Notes: generated by a model not told the origin, from the letters alone. A stretch of DNA of 64,000 nucleotides from Pseudomonas nitroreducens NBRC 12694 (GCF_002091755.1 NZ_BDAI01000010.1:134457-198456), one strand, 5' to 3'. Counted from the stretch's first letter, positions 23,564-31,838 are shown. A program made the numbers and translations.

Positions 23564-24511
23564 TCAGCGAGCCTGGTTGCGCGCGTCGATGAAGCGCAGC
23601 CCGCGATACAGCGCCTCGATCTTCGGCAGTTCGCACCCGGACCGGCGTGCAGCTTCCAGTGGCGCCGCGTAGATAGCGCCCAGCTCCAGCGGTCGGCGCT
23701 GGGCGAAGTCATGGTACATGCTCGGCAGGTAGTCAGGCATGGCATCCGTGGAGCTGAGCATGGCGCCAACAATGCCCGGAGGCAGCGAATGCCCGCAGGC
23801 GGCGGCGCCGGCGATGACTTCTTCCATCAGCTCGGCGACCAGGGCGCGGCTGTCAGGGTTGTCCATGATCGCCCGCGTGCCGCTGTCGAGCAGCACGGAG
23901 AGGCCGTTGTAGGGGATGTTCCAGACCAGCTTCTGCCAGCGCGCCTGCTCCAGGTTGGGCATGGCGTTGGAGTCCAGGCCCGCGCTGCGAAACAGTGCGG
24001 CGCCCTCCTCCACTATCGCCTGGCGCGCCTCGGCCTCGTCGGCAGGGCCGGAGTGATAGCCGATGTTGACGCCGCCGAAGGCCTGGTGCTCGATCACACC
24101 CGGCTCGGCGCGATGCACGCAGATGAAGCACAGTCCACCCAGCAGATGGATGTGCTCGGGCAACAGAGCCCGCAATTGGTCTTCCACGGCGAGGCCGTTC
24201 TGCAGCAGCAGGACCTTCGCCCCCTGTGCAGCGGCCTGAATGATCAGCGGCGCGAGGTCGGCGTTACTGGTGGTCTTGGCGCCCACCAGCAGCCAATCGC
24301 AGGGCGGCATCTTCGCCACGTCGGCATAGGCATTCACTGGCGCCAGGCTCAGCGTGCCATGCACCTGGCTGTTCAGGCGCAGACCGTTCTGCGCGACAGC
24401 GGGGTATTCGCTGCGCAGCAGGAAATGCACGTCGTGGCCGGCACGGGCCAGCATCAGGCCGTAGAAACCGCCAATGGCGCCGGTTCCGATGATGCCGATT
24501 CGCAGATTCAT
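23564..24511 (-). CDS. 2-dehydropantoate 2-reductase family protein
   Basis: 315-aa NADP-dependent reductase of the ApbA/PanE family. N-terminal GIIGTGAIGGFYG Rossmann motif (residues about 6-18), then the catalytic-region helix KLVWNIPYNGLSVLL near 188 in the C-terminal domain. PanE reduces ketopantoate in pantothenate synthesis, but Pseudomonas genomes usually carry several paralogues, so the substrate is open. ATG 24511 is preferred over the TTG one codon earlier because GAGGAG is better spaced. Its ATG overlaps the previous gene's TGA by one base (TGATG), implying coupled translation. Confidence 0.8.
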   Translation of the reverse strand: MNLRIGIIGTGAIGGFYGLMLARAGHDVHFLLRSEYPAVAQNGLRLNSQVHGTLSLAPVNAYADVAKMPPCDWLLVGAKTTSNADLAPLIIQAAAQGAKVLLLQNGLAVEDQLRALLPEHIHLLGGLCFICVHRAEPGVIEHQAFGGVNIGYHSGPADEAEARQAIVEEGAALFRSAGLDSNAMPNLEQARWQKLVWNIPYNGLSVLLDSGTRAIMDNPDSRALVAELMEEVIAGAAACGHSLPPGIVGAMLSSTDAMPDYLPSMYHDFAQRRPLELGAIYAAPLEAARRSGCELPKIEALYRGLRFIDARNQAR

Positions 24512-24897
24512 CAAGGCAACTCCTCAGCAGGGCGCGACAGCGCATCGCGCAGGGCTTGGATCAGGGGTTCGGGGCGCAGGGGGGCATGGATAGCGCCCAG
24601 GAAGTGGCCGTCACGCACCAGGAACAGGGAAGGCAGGTGGAAGACTTCGTAGCGCTCGACCAGGCCGCCGCTGTGCCCGGCATCGATCCAGCACAGGCGA
24701 GCCACCGGCAGGTGGAACTGCGGCAGAGCCTGCCGCGCCCAGCGACAGGTGGAGCAGCCTTCACCAGTGAAAATCAGCAGCGACACGCCCGGCAGCTCCA
24801 GCAGCCGGCGGTCGGCATCCAGGTCGGTCAGCTCCAGGGCCGGCACTATACTCAAGGTGCCACCACTATAAAGATTGCAGTCGGAGCGTTCCGTCAT
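24511..24897 (-). CDS. Thioredoxin-family protein
   Basis: 128-aa cytoplasmic thioredoxin-fold protein with active-site-like GEGCSTCRWAR (CSTC, Cys48/Cys51) and a cis-Pro-like HLPSLFLVRDG later. The CxxC is intact, so a disulphide reductase role is plausible, but the partner is unknown. The annotated ATG at 24897 overlaps the ATG of the divergent PilZ gene (bases 24895-24898, CATG). A downstream start (TTG or GTG near residues 15-18) cannot be excluded. It is translationally coupled to the ketopantoate reductase-like gene. Confidence 0.7.
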   Translation of the reverse strand: MTERSDCNLYSGGTLSIVPALELTDLDADRRLLELPGVSLLIFTGEGCSTCRWARQALPQFHLPVARLCWIDAGHSGGLVERYEVFHLPSLFLVRDGHFLGAIHAPLRPEPLIQALRDALSRPAEELP

Positions 24898-25315
24898 GCG
24901 TCAGTTCCTGCGTCACCCTTGCGATTTTCCGGTCGAGCTGGTCATCCGCAAACAGACTTTCCTGCCGCGCCAGCGGTTGCACAATATCAGCCTGGGCGGC
25001 GTCGCGTGCAATTCGCCACGGGGCTTTCGCCGCGGCACCTCCATCGAACTGCGCATCCCCCTGCTGGGCGACTCCGCCCGCTACCCCGGCATCATCGCCT
25101 GGAGCCGCAAGCAGGCCAGCGACTATCGCGTGGGCATCGCCTTCATCGACGAGGACACGCTTTTCCGGGCACGCATGGTGGAGCAGGTCTGCCAGATCGA
25201 GCAGTACCGCCGCCAGCGGGAGCGGGCCAGCGGCAACAGCCTGCCTTTCGAGGACCTGGCACTGGAGTGGATCGCGCAGAACGCCGCGGACTTCCCATTG
25301 TTTTGCGCGGTCTGA
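24896..25315 (+). CDS. PilZ-domain c-di-GMP-binding protein
   Basis: 139-aa single-domain PilZ protein. Both c-di-GMP motifs are present: RxxxR as RQFLR at residues 2-6 and [DN]xSxxG as NISLGG near 31-36. It should therefore bind c-di-GMP and act as an effector, with an unknown target. ATG 24896 follows GGAG with a 9-base spacer; a -10-like TATAAA lies at 24867-24872, inside the start of the divergent thioredoxin gene. The C-terminal third (VEQVCQIEQYRRQRERA...) is a likely helix outside the barrel. Confidence 0.85.
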   Translation: MRQFLRHPCDFPVELVIRKQTFLPRQRLHNISLGGVACNSPRGFRRGTSIELRIPLLGDSARYPGIIAWSRKQASDYRVGIAFIDEDTLFRARMVEQVCQIEQYRRQRERASGNSLPFEDLALEWIAQNAADFPLFCAV

Positions 25316-25342
25316 TCGACGTCGCGCAGAAAGTTGCGCAAA

Positions 25343-25365
25343 TGCCCGTGTTGCGGGCACTTTCC
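25343..25365 (+). terminator. Hairpin after the PilZ gene
   Basis: Stem TGCCCG/CGGGCA with a 5-base loop (25343-25359) followed by CTTTCCT, 28 bases after the PilZ stop. The T tract is weak, so termination is likely but unproven. Confidence 0.5.
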
Positions 25366-25495
25366 TGCATCGAGCCATTGTCGAGGTCACGCCTGAACGG
25401 TTAAGGTTCGGGTTCCCCTTAGCGACACATTTGCCTGCGCCCCATCGCACGGGGATTTCTGGCGGCCGGCACCCGTGACCTGATTGAGTACCACG

Positions 25496-26572
25496 ATGGC
25501 TGATTTACAGATCGACGACCTTAACGTTGCCTCCAACGAGACACTGATCACGCCGGAGCAGCTCAAGCGCGAAATCCCCCTGACCGATGCCGCCCTGCGC
25601 ACCGTCGCCAATGGCCGCCAGGTCGTCCGCGACATCCTCGACGGCAAGGACCACCGCCTGTTCGTGGTGATCGGCCCCTGCTCGATCCACGACATCAAGG
25701 CCGCCCACGAATACGCCGAGCGCCTGAAGGTGCTGGCCGCGGAAGTCTCCGACACCCTGTTCCTGGTGATGCGCGTGTACTTCGAGAAGCCGCGTACCAC
25801 CGTCGGCTGGAAGGGCCTGATCAACGACCCGTACCTGGACGACTCCTTCAAGATCCAGGACGGCCTGCACATCGGCCGCCAGCTGCTGCGCGACCTCGCC
25901 GAGATGGGCCTGCCCACCGCCACCGAAGCGCTCGACCCGATCTCCCCGCAGTACCTGCAGGACCTGATCAGCTGGTCGGCCATCGGCGCGCGCACCACCG
26001 AATCCCAGACCCACCGCGAGATGGCCTCCGGCCTGTCCTCGGCGGTCGGCTTCAAGAACGGCACCGACGGCAGCCTGACCGTGGCGATCAACGCCCTGCA
26101 GTCGGTTTCCAGCCCGCACCGTTTCCTGGGCATCAATCAGGAAGGCGGCGTCTCCATCGTCACCACCAAGGGCAACGCCTACGGCCACGTGGTGCTGCGC
26201 GGCGGCAACGGCAAGCCGAACTATGACTCGGTCAGCGTCGCCCTGTGCGAGCAGGAACTGACCAAGGCGAAGATCCCGCTCAACGTGATGGTCGACTGCA
26301 GCCACGCCAATTCCAACAAGGACCCGGCCCTGCAGCCGCTGGTGATGGACAACGTCGCCAACCAGATCGCCGAAGGTAATAATTCCATCGTCGGCCTGAT
26401 GGTCGAAAGCCACCTGGGCTGGGGCGCTCAGCCAATCCCGAAGGATCTGTGCCAGCTGAAATACGGCGTGTCGATCACCGACGCCTGCATCGACTGGGAC
26501 ACCACCGAGAAGGCCGTGCGCAGCATGCATGCCAAGCTCAAGGACGTCCTGCCCAAGCGCCAGCGCGGCTGA
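25496..26572 (+). CDS. 3-deoxy-7-phosphoheptulonate (DAHP) synthase, type I
   Basis: 358-aa first enzyme of the shikimate pathway, condensing phosphoenolpyruvate with erythrose 4-phosphate. It is of the AroF/AroG/AroH (type I-alpha) class: VVIGPCSIHD with the metal-binding Cys near residue 61, KPRTTVGWKGLINDP, and later MVDCSHANSNKDP are all intact. The N-terminal extension needed for allosteric feedback is present; which aromatic amino acid inhibits it cannot be read safely. Start ATG 25496 is chosen over an upstream TTG. The ribosome-binding site is weak. A strong terminator follows. Confidence 0.93.
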   Translation: MADLQIDDLNVASNETLITPEQLKREIPLTDAALRTVANGRQVVRDILDGKDHRLFVVIGPCSIHDIKAAHEYAERLKVLAAEVSDTLFLVMRVYFEKPRTTVGWKGLINDPYLDDSFKIQDGLHIGRQLLRDLAEMGLPTATEALDPISPQYLQDLISWSAIGARTTESQTHREMASGLSSAVGFKNGTDGSLTVAINALQSVSSPHRFLGINQEGGVSIVTTKGNAYGHVVLRGGNGKPNYDSVSVALCEQELTKAKIPLNVMVDCSHANSNKDPALQPLVMDNVANQIAEGNNSIVGLMVESHLGWGAQPIPKDLCQLKYGVSITDACIDWDTTEKAVRSMHAKLKDVLPKRQRG

Positions 26573-26590
26573 CGCTTCGAGCGGATAGGA

Positions 26591-26620
26591 AGAAGCCGGG
26601 CAGATGCCCGGCTTTTTCTT
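26591..26620 (+). terminator. Terminator of DAHP synthase gene
   Basis: Stem GCCGGGC/GCCCGGC (26595-26601 with 26606-26612, 4-base loop) then TTTTTCTTT. Confidence 0.9.
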
Positions 26621-26645
26621 TGGCAAATTCTGCACCGGTGCTTTT

Positions 26646-26720
26646 TGTAGGAGCGAGCCTGCTCGCGAATCGCTTGACGCTGGGTAGAAACACCGTTTGC
26701 GAGCATGCTCGCTCCTACAG
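26646..26720. repeat. REP inverted pair
   Basis: Two REP units in opposite orientation (26646-26670 and 26695-26720), each with the GGAGCGAGC-type core, separated by about 24 bases between two terminators. Confidence 0.85.
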
Positions 26721-26753
26721 AACTTCTGCCGGAAATGGAATTCCATCAGGCAT

Positions 26754-26781
26754 AAAAAAGCCCGGCATTGGCCGGGCTTTT
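26754..26781. terminator. Bidirectional terminator before the acetyltransferase gene
   Basis: Stem AGCCCGGC/GCCGGGCT (26759-26766 with 26771-26778) with A6 on the left and T4 on the right. It ends the minus-strand acetyltransferase transcript and can also act on the plus strand. Confidence 0.85.
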
Positions 26782-26800
26782 CATTTCTGCGCCCTGATGA

Positions 26801-27085
26801 TCAGAGCGCAGTATCAGTGTGGCGCTGGCGGCGCTCCAGGTAACGCTCCACATAGGAGCACGACGGGATTACGCTGTAGCCCTTGCGCTCGGCGAACTGC
26901 AGCGCGTGTTCGGTGAGGGCGGCGGCGATGCCGCGGCCGCGAAGGCTGTCCGGAACGAAAGTGCGATAGATGTCGAGCGTCTGCTTGCCCAGATCCATGT
27001 AGGCCAGATAGGCGCGATGACCATCAACAGTCGTTACGAACTGGTGGCTGGTTTCATCATGCTGGATGGACAACGACTCACTCAC
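26801..27085 (-). CDS. Small GNAT-family N-acetyltransferase (YjdJ-like)
   Basis: 94-aa minimal GNAT domain of the YjdJ group. It contains the acetyl-CoA-binding signature as VPDSLRGRGIAAALTEHAL (residues about 44-62) and the following SVIPSCSYVERYL with the conserved C-S-Y element. Substrate unknown. The start codon is GTG at 27085, supported by AAGGAG 7 bases upstream; no ATG fits as well. It lies 22 bases downstream of the membrane-anchored gene on the same strand, so the two may be co-transcribed. Confidence 0.82.
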   Translation of the reverse strand: MSESLSIQHDETSHQFVTTVDGHRAYLAYMDLGKQTLDIYRTFVPDSLRGRGIAAALTEHALQFAERKGYSVIPSCSYVERYLERRQRHTDTAL

Positions 27086-27107
27086 TTGCTCTCTCCTTCC
27101 GGGGGCC

Positions 27108-28382
27108 TCACAACATGACCCGCACCTGATTGATCTTGTTCAGGCGGAGGAACATTTCTGCCGAGCCGGTCCCCATCAGGACCGTGATATAGGCTCGACC
27201 GTTCTCCACCTTGTGCAGCACACCCTGGTAATAGGCACCATCGAACGTGATGAACTGCAGGCGCTTGCCGGTGTACTGGACAAGGCTTTCAACGCTAACG
27301 AACTCATATTGCTGCGTTCTGGCCTGCGACTCAACCGTTTCTTGGGCCGAAACCATTTGATATTGGCTTTCCGGCGTGATTTTTTTCTTCAGCGGGTCGA
27401 CCCAGGCGAATCCCAGCGGTGTAACCGACTGCTGGTTTACTAAGACGACCGGATGCAGCATCTGAATCACATCCTTGGGCTCGAAAAATTGCAGGCCGTC
27501 CCAGGCCATACCCTCACTGGGGGTCAGCTCAACGCGCAGCGAGCGCGGGTCTTCCAGGTAACGGCCGTAAGCCTCGAGCACCGGCTTGTCCAGGGCGATA
27601 CGCTGTTGGCGCAGCGCCTTGTCGAACTGTTCCAGCGAAAGCGCGGTATACGCCTTCTGGTCCACGCCCAGCTTGCCCCGGCAGAATTCGCTGACTCGGC
27701 GCTGGTACTGGTTGTCATTCATCTCGACGACGACCTGAGACACCCGCGGAGGGTTCACACGCATATCGCCCGGGCGCTCGGAGACGTTCATCAGCGTCAT
27801 GCTGGTGTGCATGTCCAGCATGTCGCGGGTGTCGCTACGCAGGTCGAAGGTCAGGGTCTGCGCGCCCGGCTGCAGGCGGTAGGAGAACTCGATGTCCGAT
27901 TCGAGGGTGCGGTAACCCATCTGCAGCAACTCATCGACACCGATGTTGCGTACGTTGCCGCAGGCCACTTCGCTCATGGCGGTGAAGGCGCTCTTCTCCG
28001 CCGGCTGGGCGTACAGCGACTGCATGAACGGGCCATGAATCTGCAGTTCAACGCCCTTCAGGTCCACCGCCATCTGCTCCGGCAGCTTGCCCTCGCCCAG
28101 GCGCTCCTTGAAGCTGAGCAGTTCGCGCAGGCCATTGAACTTCAACTGTGCATGGGAAACCTTCAGGCTGTCACCGGCCATTGGCACCCTGATCACCACA
28201 TTCTGCAGCCCCACCCGACCGTCGAAGGACGAGGAAATGCCACCGTAGGTGATCTCCATGAATGGCGAAACACGAGCGATTGCGTCGTTCACCACACTGC
28301 GCACAGAGAGCCAGAGCGACGCCTTGATGATCAGGGCGATCGCGACGACGGCAAAGAGGGACCACTTGAGAATCTTCGACAT
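27108..28382 (-). CDS. Membrane-anchored protein of unknown function with Sm-like C terminus
   Basis: 424-aa protein: one N-terminal transmembrane anchor (about 5-28), then a large, probably periplasmic region with mixed alpha/beta content. The last 60 residues (from LVQYTGKRLQFITFDG to the end) follow the pattern of an Sm/SH3-like barrel: G-K-x-hydrophobic, DG-x-x-x-x-G-x-L, then a terminal L-x-K-I-x-x-V-R-V strand. I do not recognise the main domain. ATG 28382 is chosen over a GTG three codons earlier. The next gene on this strand is the small acetyltransferase. Confidence 0.65.
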   Translation of the reverse strand: MSKILKWSLFAVVAIALIIKASLWLSVRSVVNDAIARVSPFMEITYGGISSSFDGRVGLQNVVIRVPMAGDSLKVSHAQLKFNGLRELLSFKERLGEGKLPEQMAVDLKGVELQIHGPFMQSLYAQPAEKSAFTAMSEVACGNVRNIGVDELLQMGYRTLESDIEFSYRLQPGAQTLTFDLRSDTRDMLDMHTSMTLMNVSERPGDMRVNPPRVSQVVVEMNDNQYQRRVSEFCRGKLGVDQKAYTALSLEQFDKALRQQRIALDKPVLEAYGRYLEDPRSLRVELTPSEGMAWDGLQFFEPKDVIQMLHPVVLVNQQSVTPLGFAWVDPLKKKITPESQYQMVSAQETVESQARTQQYEFVSVESLVQYTGKRLQFITFDGAYYQGVLHKVENGRAYITVLMGTGSAEMFLRLNKINQVRVML

Positions 28383-28619
28383 GGAAGGCACATCCTGGAT
28401 TGTGCGAGAGCGGGGCGCAGGGATAGTGGCAGCTTAACAGCACACCCTCGACCTCTCTATGAGAGCTGCGAGAATTTGCGTGCACAGCGCACAGATATCG
28501 CCCGAATTTAGTGGCCGCTGGATGACCCACCAGTCAGTCAAAACGCTTTACGCTCCAGGTCCGCGTCAGTATGTTCTGGCCCACTTCAACCCACGGACTC
28601 CAACCCAGGACTCTCTGCC

Positions 28620-29309
28620 ATGAGTGAGCTGATCAGCTACCAATTCGAAGACGGCATCGCCACCCTGACCCTGAACAACGGCAAGGTGAACGCCATCTCT
28701 CCCGCGGTCATCGAAGCCTTCAACCAGGCCCTGGACCAGGCGGAGAAGGACCGCGCCATCGTCATCGTCACCGGCCAGCCCGGCATCCTCTCCGGCGGCT
28801 ATGACCTCAAGGTGATGACCTCCGGGCCTGAAAACGCCGTGAATCTGGTCGCTGCCGGTTCGACCCTGGCGCGCCGCATGCTTTCCCACCCTTTCCCCAT
28901 CATCGTCGCCTGCACCGGCCACGCAGTAGCGAAAGGCGCGTTCATTCTGCTCTCGGCGGACTACCGCATCGGCGTCGATGGTCCGTTCCAGATCGGCCTG
29001 AACGAAGTGGCCATCGGCATGACCATGCACCACGTCGGCATTGAGCTGGCCCGTGATCGCCTGCGCCGCTCCGCCTTCACCCGCTCGGTGGTGAATGCCG
29101 AGATGTTCAACCCGCGTGACGCCGTGGATGCCGGCTTCCTCGACAAGGTGGTGCCGGCAGAACAGCTCCAGGCCGCCGCCCTGGAAGCCGCACAGCACCT
29201 GAAGAAGCTGAACATGACTGCCCACCGCAATACCAAGCTGAAGGTGCGCAAGCAGTTGCTGGAAACCCTCGACAAGTCCATCGAGCTGGACAAGAACCAC
29301 CTGGCCTGA
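28620..29309 (+). CDS. Crotonase-family enoyl-CoA hydratase/isomerase
   Basis: 229-aa crotonase-fold enzyme, shorter than the usual roughly 260 aa. The first oxyanion-hole segment (PGILSGGYDLKVM, about 55-67) and the second (GHAVAKGAFILLSADYRIG, about 100-118) are present. In the second, Gly-Ala-Phe replaces the more common GGG/GAG. The two catalytic Glu positions of classical hydratases are not obvious, so the reaction may differ from simple hydration. Single gene with its own terminator. Confidence 0.8.
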   Translation: MSELISYQFEDGIATLTLNNGKVNAISPAVIEAFNQALDQAEKDRAIVIVTGQPGILSGGYDLKVMTSGPENAVNLVAAGSTLARRMLSHPFPIIVACTGHAVAKGAFILLSADYRIGVDGPFQIGLNEVAIGMTMHHVGIELARDRLRRSAFTRSVVNAEMFNPRDAVDAGFLDKVVPAEQLQAAALEAAQHLKKLNMTAHRNTKLKVRKQLLETLDKSIELDKNHLA

Positions 29310-29323
29310 TCGCCTGAGAACGC

Positions 29324-29349
29324 AAAGCCCGGCCTGTGCCGGGCTTTTT
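29324..29349 (+). terminator. Terminator of crotonase gene
   Basis: Stem AAGCCCGGC/GCCGGGCTT (29325-29333 with 29338-29346, 4-base loop) with a T5 tail. Confidence 0.9.
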
Positions 29350-29401
29350 CATGCCCAAATTATTACCCAAAAAGCAACACTGATTAATCCTGTTTGCTAT
29401 T

Positions 29402-29430
29402 TTTCAAAAATTATTACGCATTAATCTATA
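29402..29430 (+). promoter_or_regulatory. Candidate sigma-70-type promoter
   Basis: A very AT-rich block precedes the 63-aa exported peptide gene. TTTCAA (29402-29407) and TCTATA (29425-29430) are separated by exactly 17 bases, which fits a -35/-10 pair. The match is imperfect. Confidence 0.4.
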
Positions 29431-29466
29431 GATGAACCCAAGCAAAACCAACCGGAGGTGTTCATC

Positions 29467-29658
29467 ATGAAACTTAACATCATCGCCGCCAGCGTTCTGG
29501 CCGCCGCTACTGCCTTTGCCGCTCAAGCCAGCTTCGCCGAAGAGTCCCCGCTGATGCAGGACCGCATGGTTCACATGACCCAGGCCGCCATCCAGCAGCA
29601 ACAGTCCGAGCAGTCTGCCAGCAAGGTGAATGTCGAAGCCGCTGCCAAGCAGGGCTAA
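29467..29658 (+). CDS. Small exported protein (63 aa)
   Basis: 63-aa protein with a textbook signal peptide (Lys3, hydrophobic Ala-rich core, cleavage near AQASFA-EE), leaving a roughly 40-residue hydrophilic, Gln-rich, cysteine-free mature peptide. Excellent start: GGAGG at 29454-29458 with an 8-base spacer before ATG 29467. It has its own AT-rich promoter region and a terminator shared with the converging macro-domain gene. I do not recognise the family. A periplasmic stress or chaperone-like small protein is possible but unsupported. Confidence 0.7.
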   Translation: MKLNIIAASVLAAATAFAAQASFAEESPLMQDRMVHMTQAAIQQQQSEQSASKVNVEAAAKQG

Positions 29659-29719
29659 GACCTTTACGCCCCTCCAGCCGCCTGCAGCAGGTGACGTCAT
29701 GCAGTCGAGCCCGAAGCCG

Positions 29720-29745
29720 AAAGCCCGGCCTGAAGCCGGGCTTTT
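29720..29745. terminator. Bidirectional terminator
   Basis: Stem AAGCCCGGC/GCCGGGCTT (29721-29729 with 29735-29743) between the small exported protein and the convergent macro-domain gene. Confidence 0.85.
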
Positions 29746-29764
29746 CAGAGTCGATGACGCAGCC

Positions 29765-30268
29765 TCAGGGCCTTTCGGCGGCCTCGACTCCCCGGCGGTA
29801 GGTCTCGTAGACCCACACAGTGGCGGCCAGGTCTCCCAGGTAACGCTCCACCAGCGGCTTGACTTCCTTCCACTCCAACCCGCCAACCCCTGTTGCCAGA
29901 CAGGGCAGAGCCACGCTTTCGATGCGCTCGCTCTGCAGGTATTTGGCCAAATCCTTCAGGCAATGGCTGACATTCTCCAGTGTCGCTCCGGCTGGCTTTG
30001 CGCCGCGCCCCTCGCCCTGCATGCCCTGGGTGAGCAGGTTGACGATGCAGCGGGTGGAGCCATCGGCGTCCACGCCCGACCAGATCCAGATCGCACCCGG
30101 TTTGGGCGCATTCGAGTGCGACGCATGACGGTAGTCGCGAACCATCGACGGCCAGCGCTCGCGCAAGTCCAGCGCCAGGCCGCTGTCAAAATGGTCCTGC
30201 GGCGCAATGCCGTGCGCGATGACCTGGGCCTTGCTCAGCAGAATGTCGCCTTCAACGTATCGAATCAT
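29765..30268 (-). CDS. Macro-domain protein (ADP-ribose binding/processing)
   Basis: 167-aa single macro domain. It begins MIRYVEGDILLSKAQVIAHGI, the usual ADP-ribose-binding first strand and loop. The later LPCLATGVGGLEWKEVKPLVE (near residues 121-141) supplies the glycine-rich phosphate loop. Such proteins bind ADP-ribose or remove it from proteins, RNA or acetyl-ADP-ribose; which one applies is not clear. ATG 30268 has AAGGA upstream. No toxin (DarT-like) gene is adjacent. Confidence 0.82.
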   Translation of the reverse strand: MIRYVEGDILLSKAQVIAHGIAPQDHFDSGLALDLRERWPSMVRDYRHASHSNAPKPGAIWIWSGVDADGSTRCIVNLLTQGMQGEGRGAKPAGATLENVSHCLKDLAKYLQSERIESVALPCLATGVGGLEWKEVKPLVERYLGDLAATVWVYETYRRGVEAAERP

Positions 30269-30488
30269 GGGGAGTTCCTTGCGTCCGGGGTGTCCGTGGC
30301 AGCTTCGCGCCACCACCTGATATCCAAGCTACGCCCGGTAGCCTCCCCCTCCTTGACGAGGGTCAAGCAGCCATGAAGACCGCCAGAGTCCCGGAAACAT
30401 CCGACGAGGTCCCGCCACCCGCAGCCTTGCGCCTGGCCGTTGCACCGCCATCTATCAATTCGCCTGATACCGGGAACCAACCATCATC

Positions 30489-30507
30489 GTTATTCAATCG
30501 AAATAAC
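30489..30507. promoter_or_regulatory. AT-rich inverted repeat
   Basis: GTTATT-N7-AATAAC in a GC-rich setting, 46 bases upstream of the small membrane-protein start at 30553. Candidate operator or promoter element. Confidence 0.25.
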
Positions 30508-30552
30508 CAAAGCGACACTGGGCCATCCCATCCCGGAACCCGAGTCGCCAGC

Positions 30553-30774
30553 ATGAACCGCCAAGCCCACCGCTATGCCCGCAACGGCGCCCTCGCTGCC
30601 CTGGGGCTCTACACCATCGTGATCCTGGTGGTCACGGCGCTCACTGCCGGCTTCGACGGCGCCCGCCGTGCTCCAGTGGACAATGTCGACCGCAACGGGC
30701 TCTTCGAGCGATTCAACCAGGCGGTGCCCGTCGCGCTGCAAGGTATCCATGCCGCCCTCACTCCCCACTCCTGA
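30553..30774 (+). CDS. Small single-pass membrane protein
   Basis: 73 aa from ATG 30553: a basic N terminus (NRQAHRYARN), one transmembrane helix (about 12-32, LYTIVILVVTALTAG), then a short soluble tail. The frame is open further upstream (to ATG 30373, with GAGGG nearby), but that extension is Pro/Ser-rich and not protein-like, so the shorter start is preferred despite a poor ribosome-binding site. No family recognised. CorA follows 92 bases downstream. Confidence 0.45.
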   Translation: MNRQAHRYARNGALAALGLYTIVILVVTALTAGFDGARRAPVDNVDRNGLFERFNQAVPVALQGIHAALTPHS

Positions 30775-30866
30775 CTGCACGTCACTGGCGCGTCTCGCCA
30801 GGCTGGCCAACACTCAAATCCTGCAGAACGATTCCCGACCGATCCGATAGCAGCGTGGGTTTCAGC

Positions 30867-31838
30867 ATGGGCCGAGTCATCGCTTCCGCCGTCTACAGCA
30901 AGGGCCGCAAGGTTTCCGACATCCCGCTTGAGGACGGCTATCGCTGGGCTTGCCAGCCCGATCACTTCGTCTGGACCGGCCTGCAGGAGCCAACGCCGGA
31001 AGAAATGTTCAACCTGCAACGGCAGTTCAATCTCCACGAACTGGCTGTCTCCGACGCCCTGGAAAAGCACAGCCGGCCGAAGCTGGAAACCTTCGGCGAT
31101 GCGCTGTTCATCGTCATCTATTCGCCGATCCGCGCCGATAGCCGGCTGATGTTCGTCGAAACCCACCTGTTTGCCGGCATCGGCTACATCATCAGTGCAC
31201 GCCATGGTTTCTCCCAGTCCTATGCCCAGGTCAGGCAACGCTGCGAAGCCCGGCCGCTGCTGCTGGCCCATGGCACCGACTTCGTGCTCTACGCCCTGCT
31301 GGATTTCGTGATGAGCAACTACGAACCGGTGGTGGAGGCCATACGCGAGGAGATCGAGGAAGTGGAGCAACAAGTACTGCGCAAGTCACTGACCCAGGAG
31401 CAGATCGAGAAAATCTACGGCCTGCGCCGCGAGGTACTCAAGCTCAAGCACTACGCCGCGCCCATGGTGGAAATCTGCCAGGAACTGCAGCGCCTGGACT
31501 TCCCCTTCATCGACAAGCAGATGCGGCCCTACTTCCGCGACGTGGCGATCCACGTGAACCGCCTGCTGGAAGACCTCACTACCTTGCGCGATGTCGCCAG
31601 CCAGACCATCGAAGTCGGGCTGGCGCTGGAGTCTTCACGGCAGAGCGTGGTGCAGCGCAAATTCGCTGCCTGGGCGGCCATCCTCGCCTTCCCCACCGCC
31701 GTGGCCGGTATCTACGGGATGAACTTCGAATACATCCCGGAACTGCATTGGCACTACGGCTACTTCCTGATCATGGGGCTGCTGGCGCTGGGCTGCGTCG
31801 GGCTATACATCAGCTTCAAGCAGGCGGATTGGCTATAG
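30867..31838 (+). CDS. CorA-family divalent cation transporter
   Basis: 323-aa CorA-type channel/transporter for Mg2+ (or Co2+, Ni2+, Zn2+ in relatives). It has a large cytoplasmic alpha/beta N domain (about 1-240), a long stalk helix, then two C-terminal transmembrane helices. The selectivity motif GMN is intact in YGMNFEYIPEL near residue 285. ATG 30867 is preferred to a GTG four codons earlier. Single gene, ending before a palindromic repeat and a bidirectional terminator. Ion preference cannot be judged from sequence. Confidence 0.88.
   Translation: MGRVIASAVYSKGRKVSDIPLEDGYRWACQPDHFVWTGLQEPTPEEMFNLQRQFNLHELAVSDALEKHSRPKLETFGDALFIVIYSPIRADSRLMFVETHLFAGIGYIISARHGFSQSYAQVRQRCEARPLLLAHGTDFVLYALLDFVMSNYEPVVEAIREEIEEVEQQVLRKSLTQEQIEKIYGLRREVLKLKHYAAPMVEICQELQRLDFPFIDKQMRPYFRDVAIHVNRLLEDLTTLRDVASQTIEVGLALESSRQSVVQRKFAAWAAILAFPTAVAGIYGMNFEYIPELHWHYGYFLIMGLLALGCVGLYISFKQADWL

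Noticed and set aside
29765..30268. Macro-domain gene as the antitoxin of a DarTG-type toxin pair
   Set aside because: No DarT-like ADP-ribosyltransferase is adjacent; the neighbours are a small exported protein and a small membrane protein.
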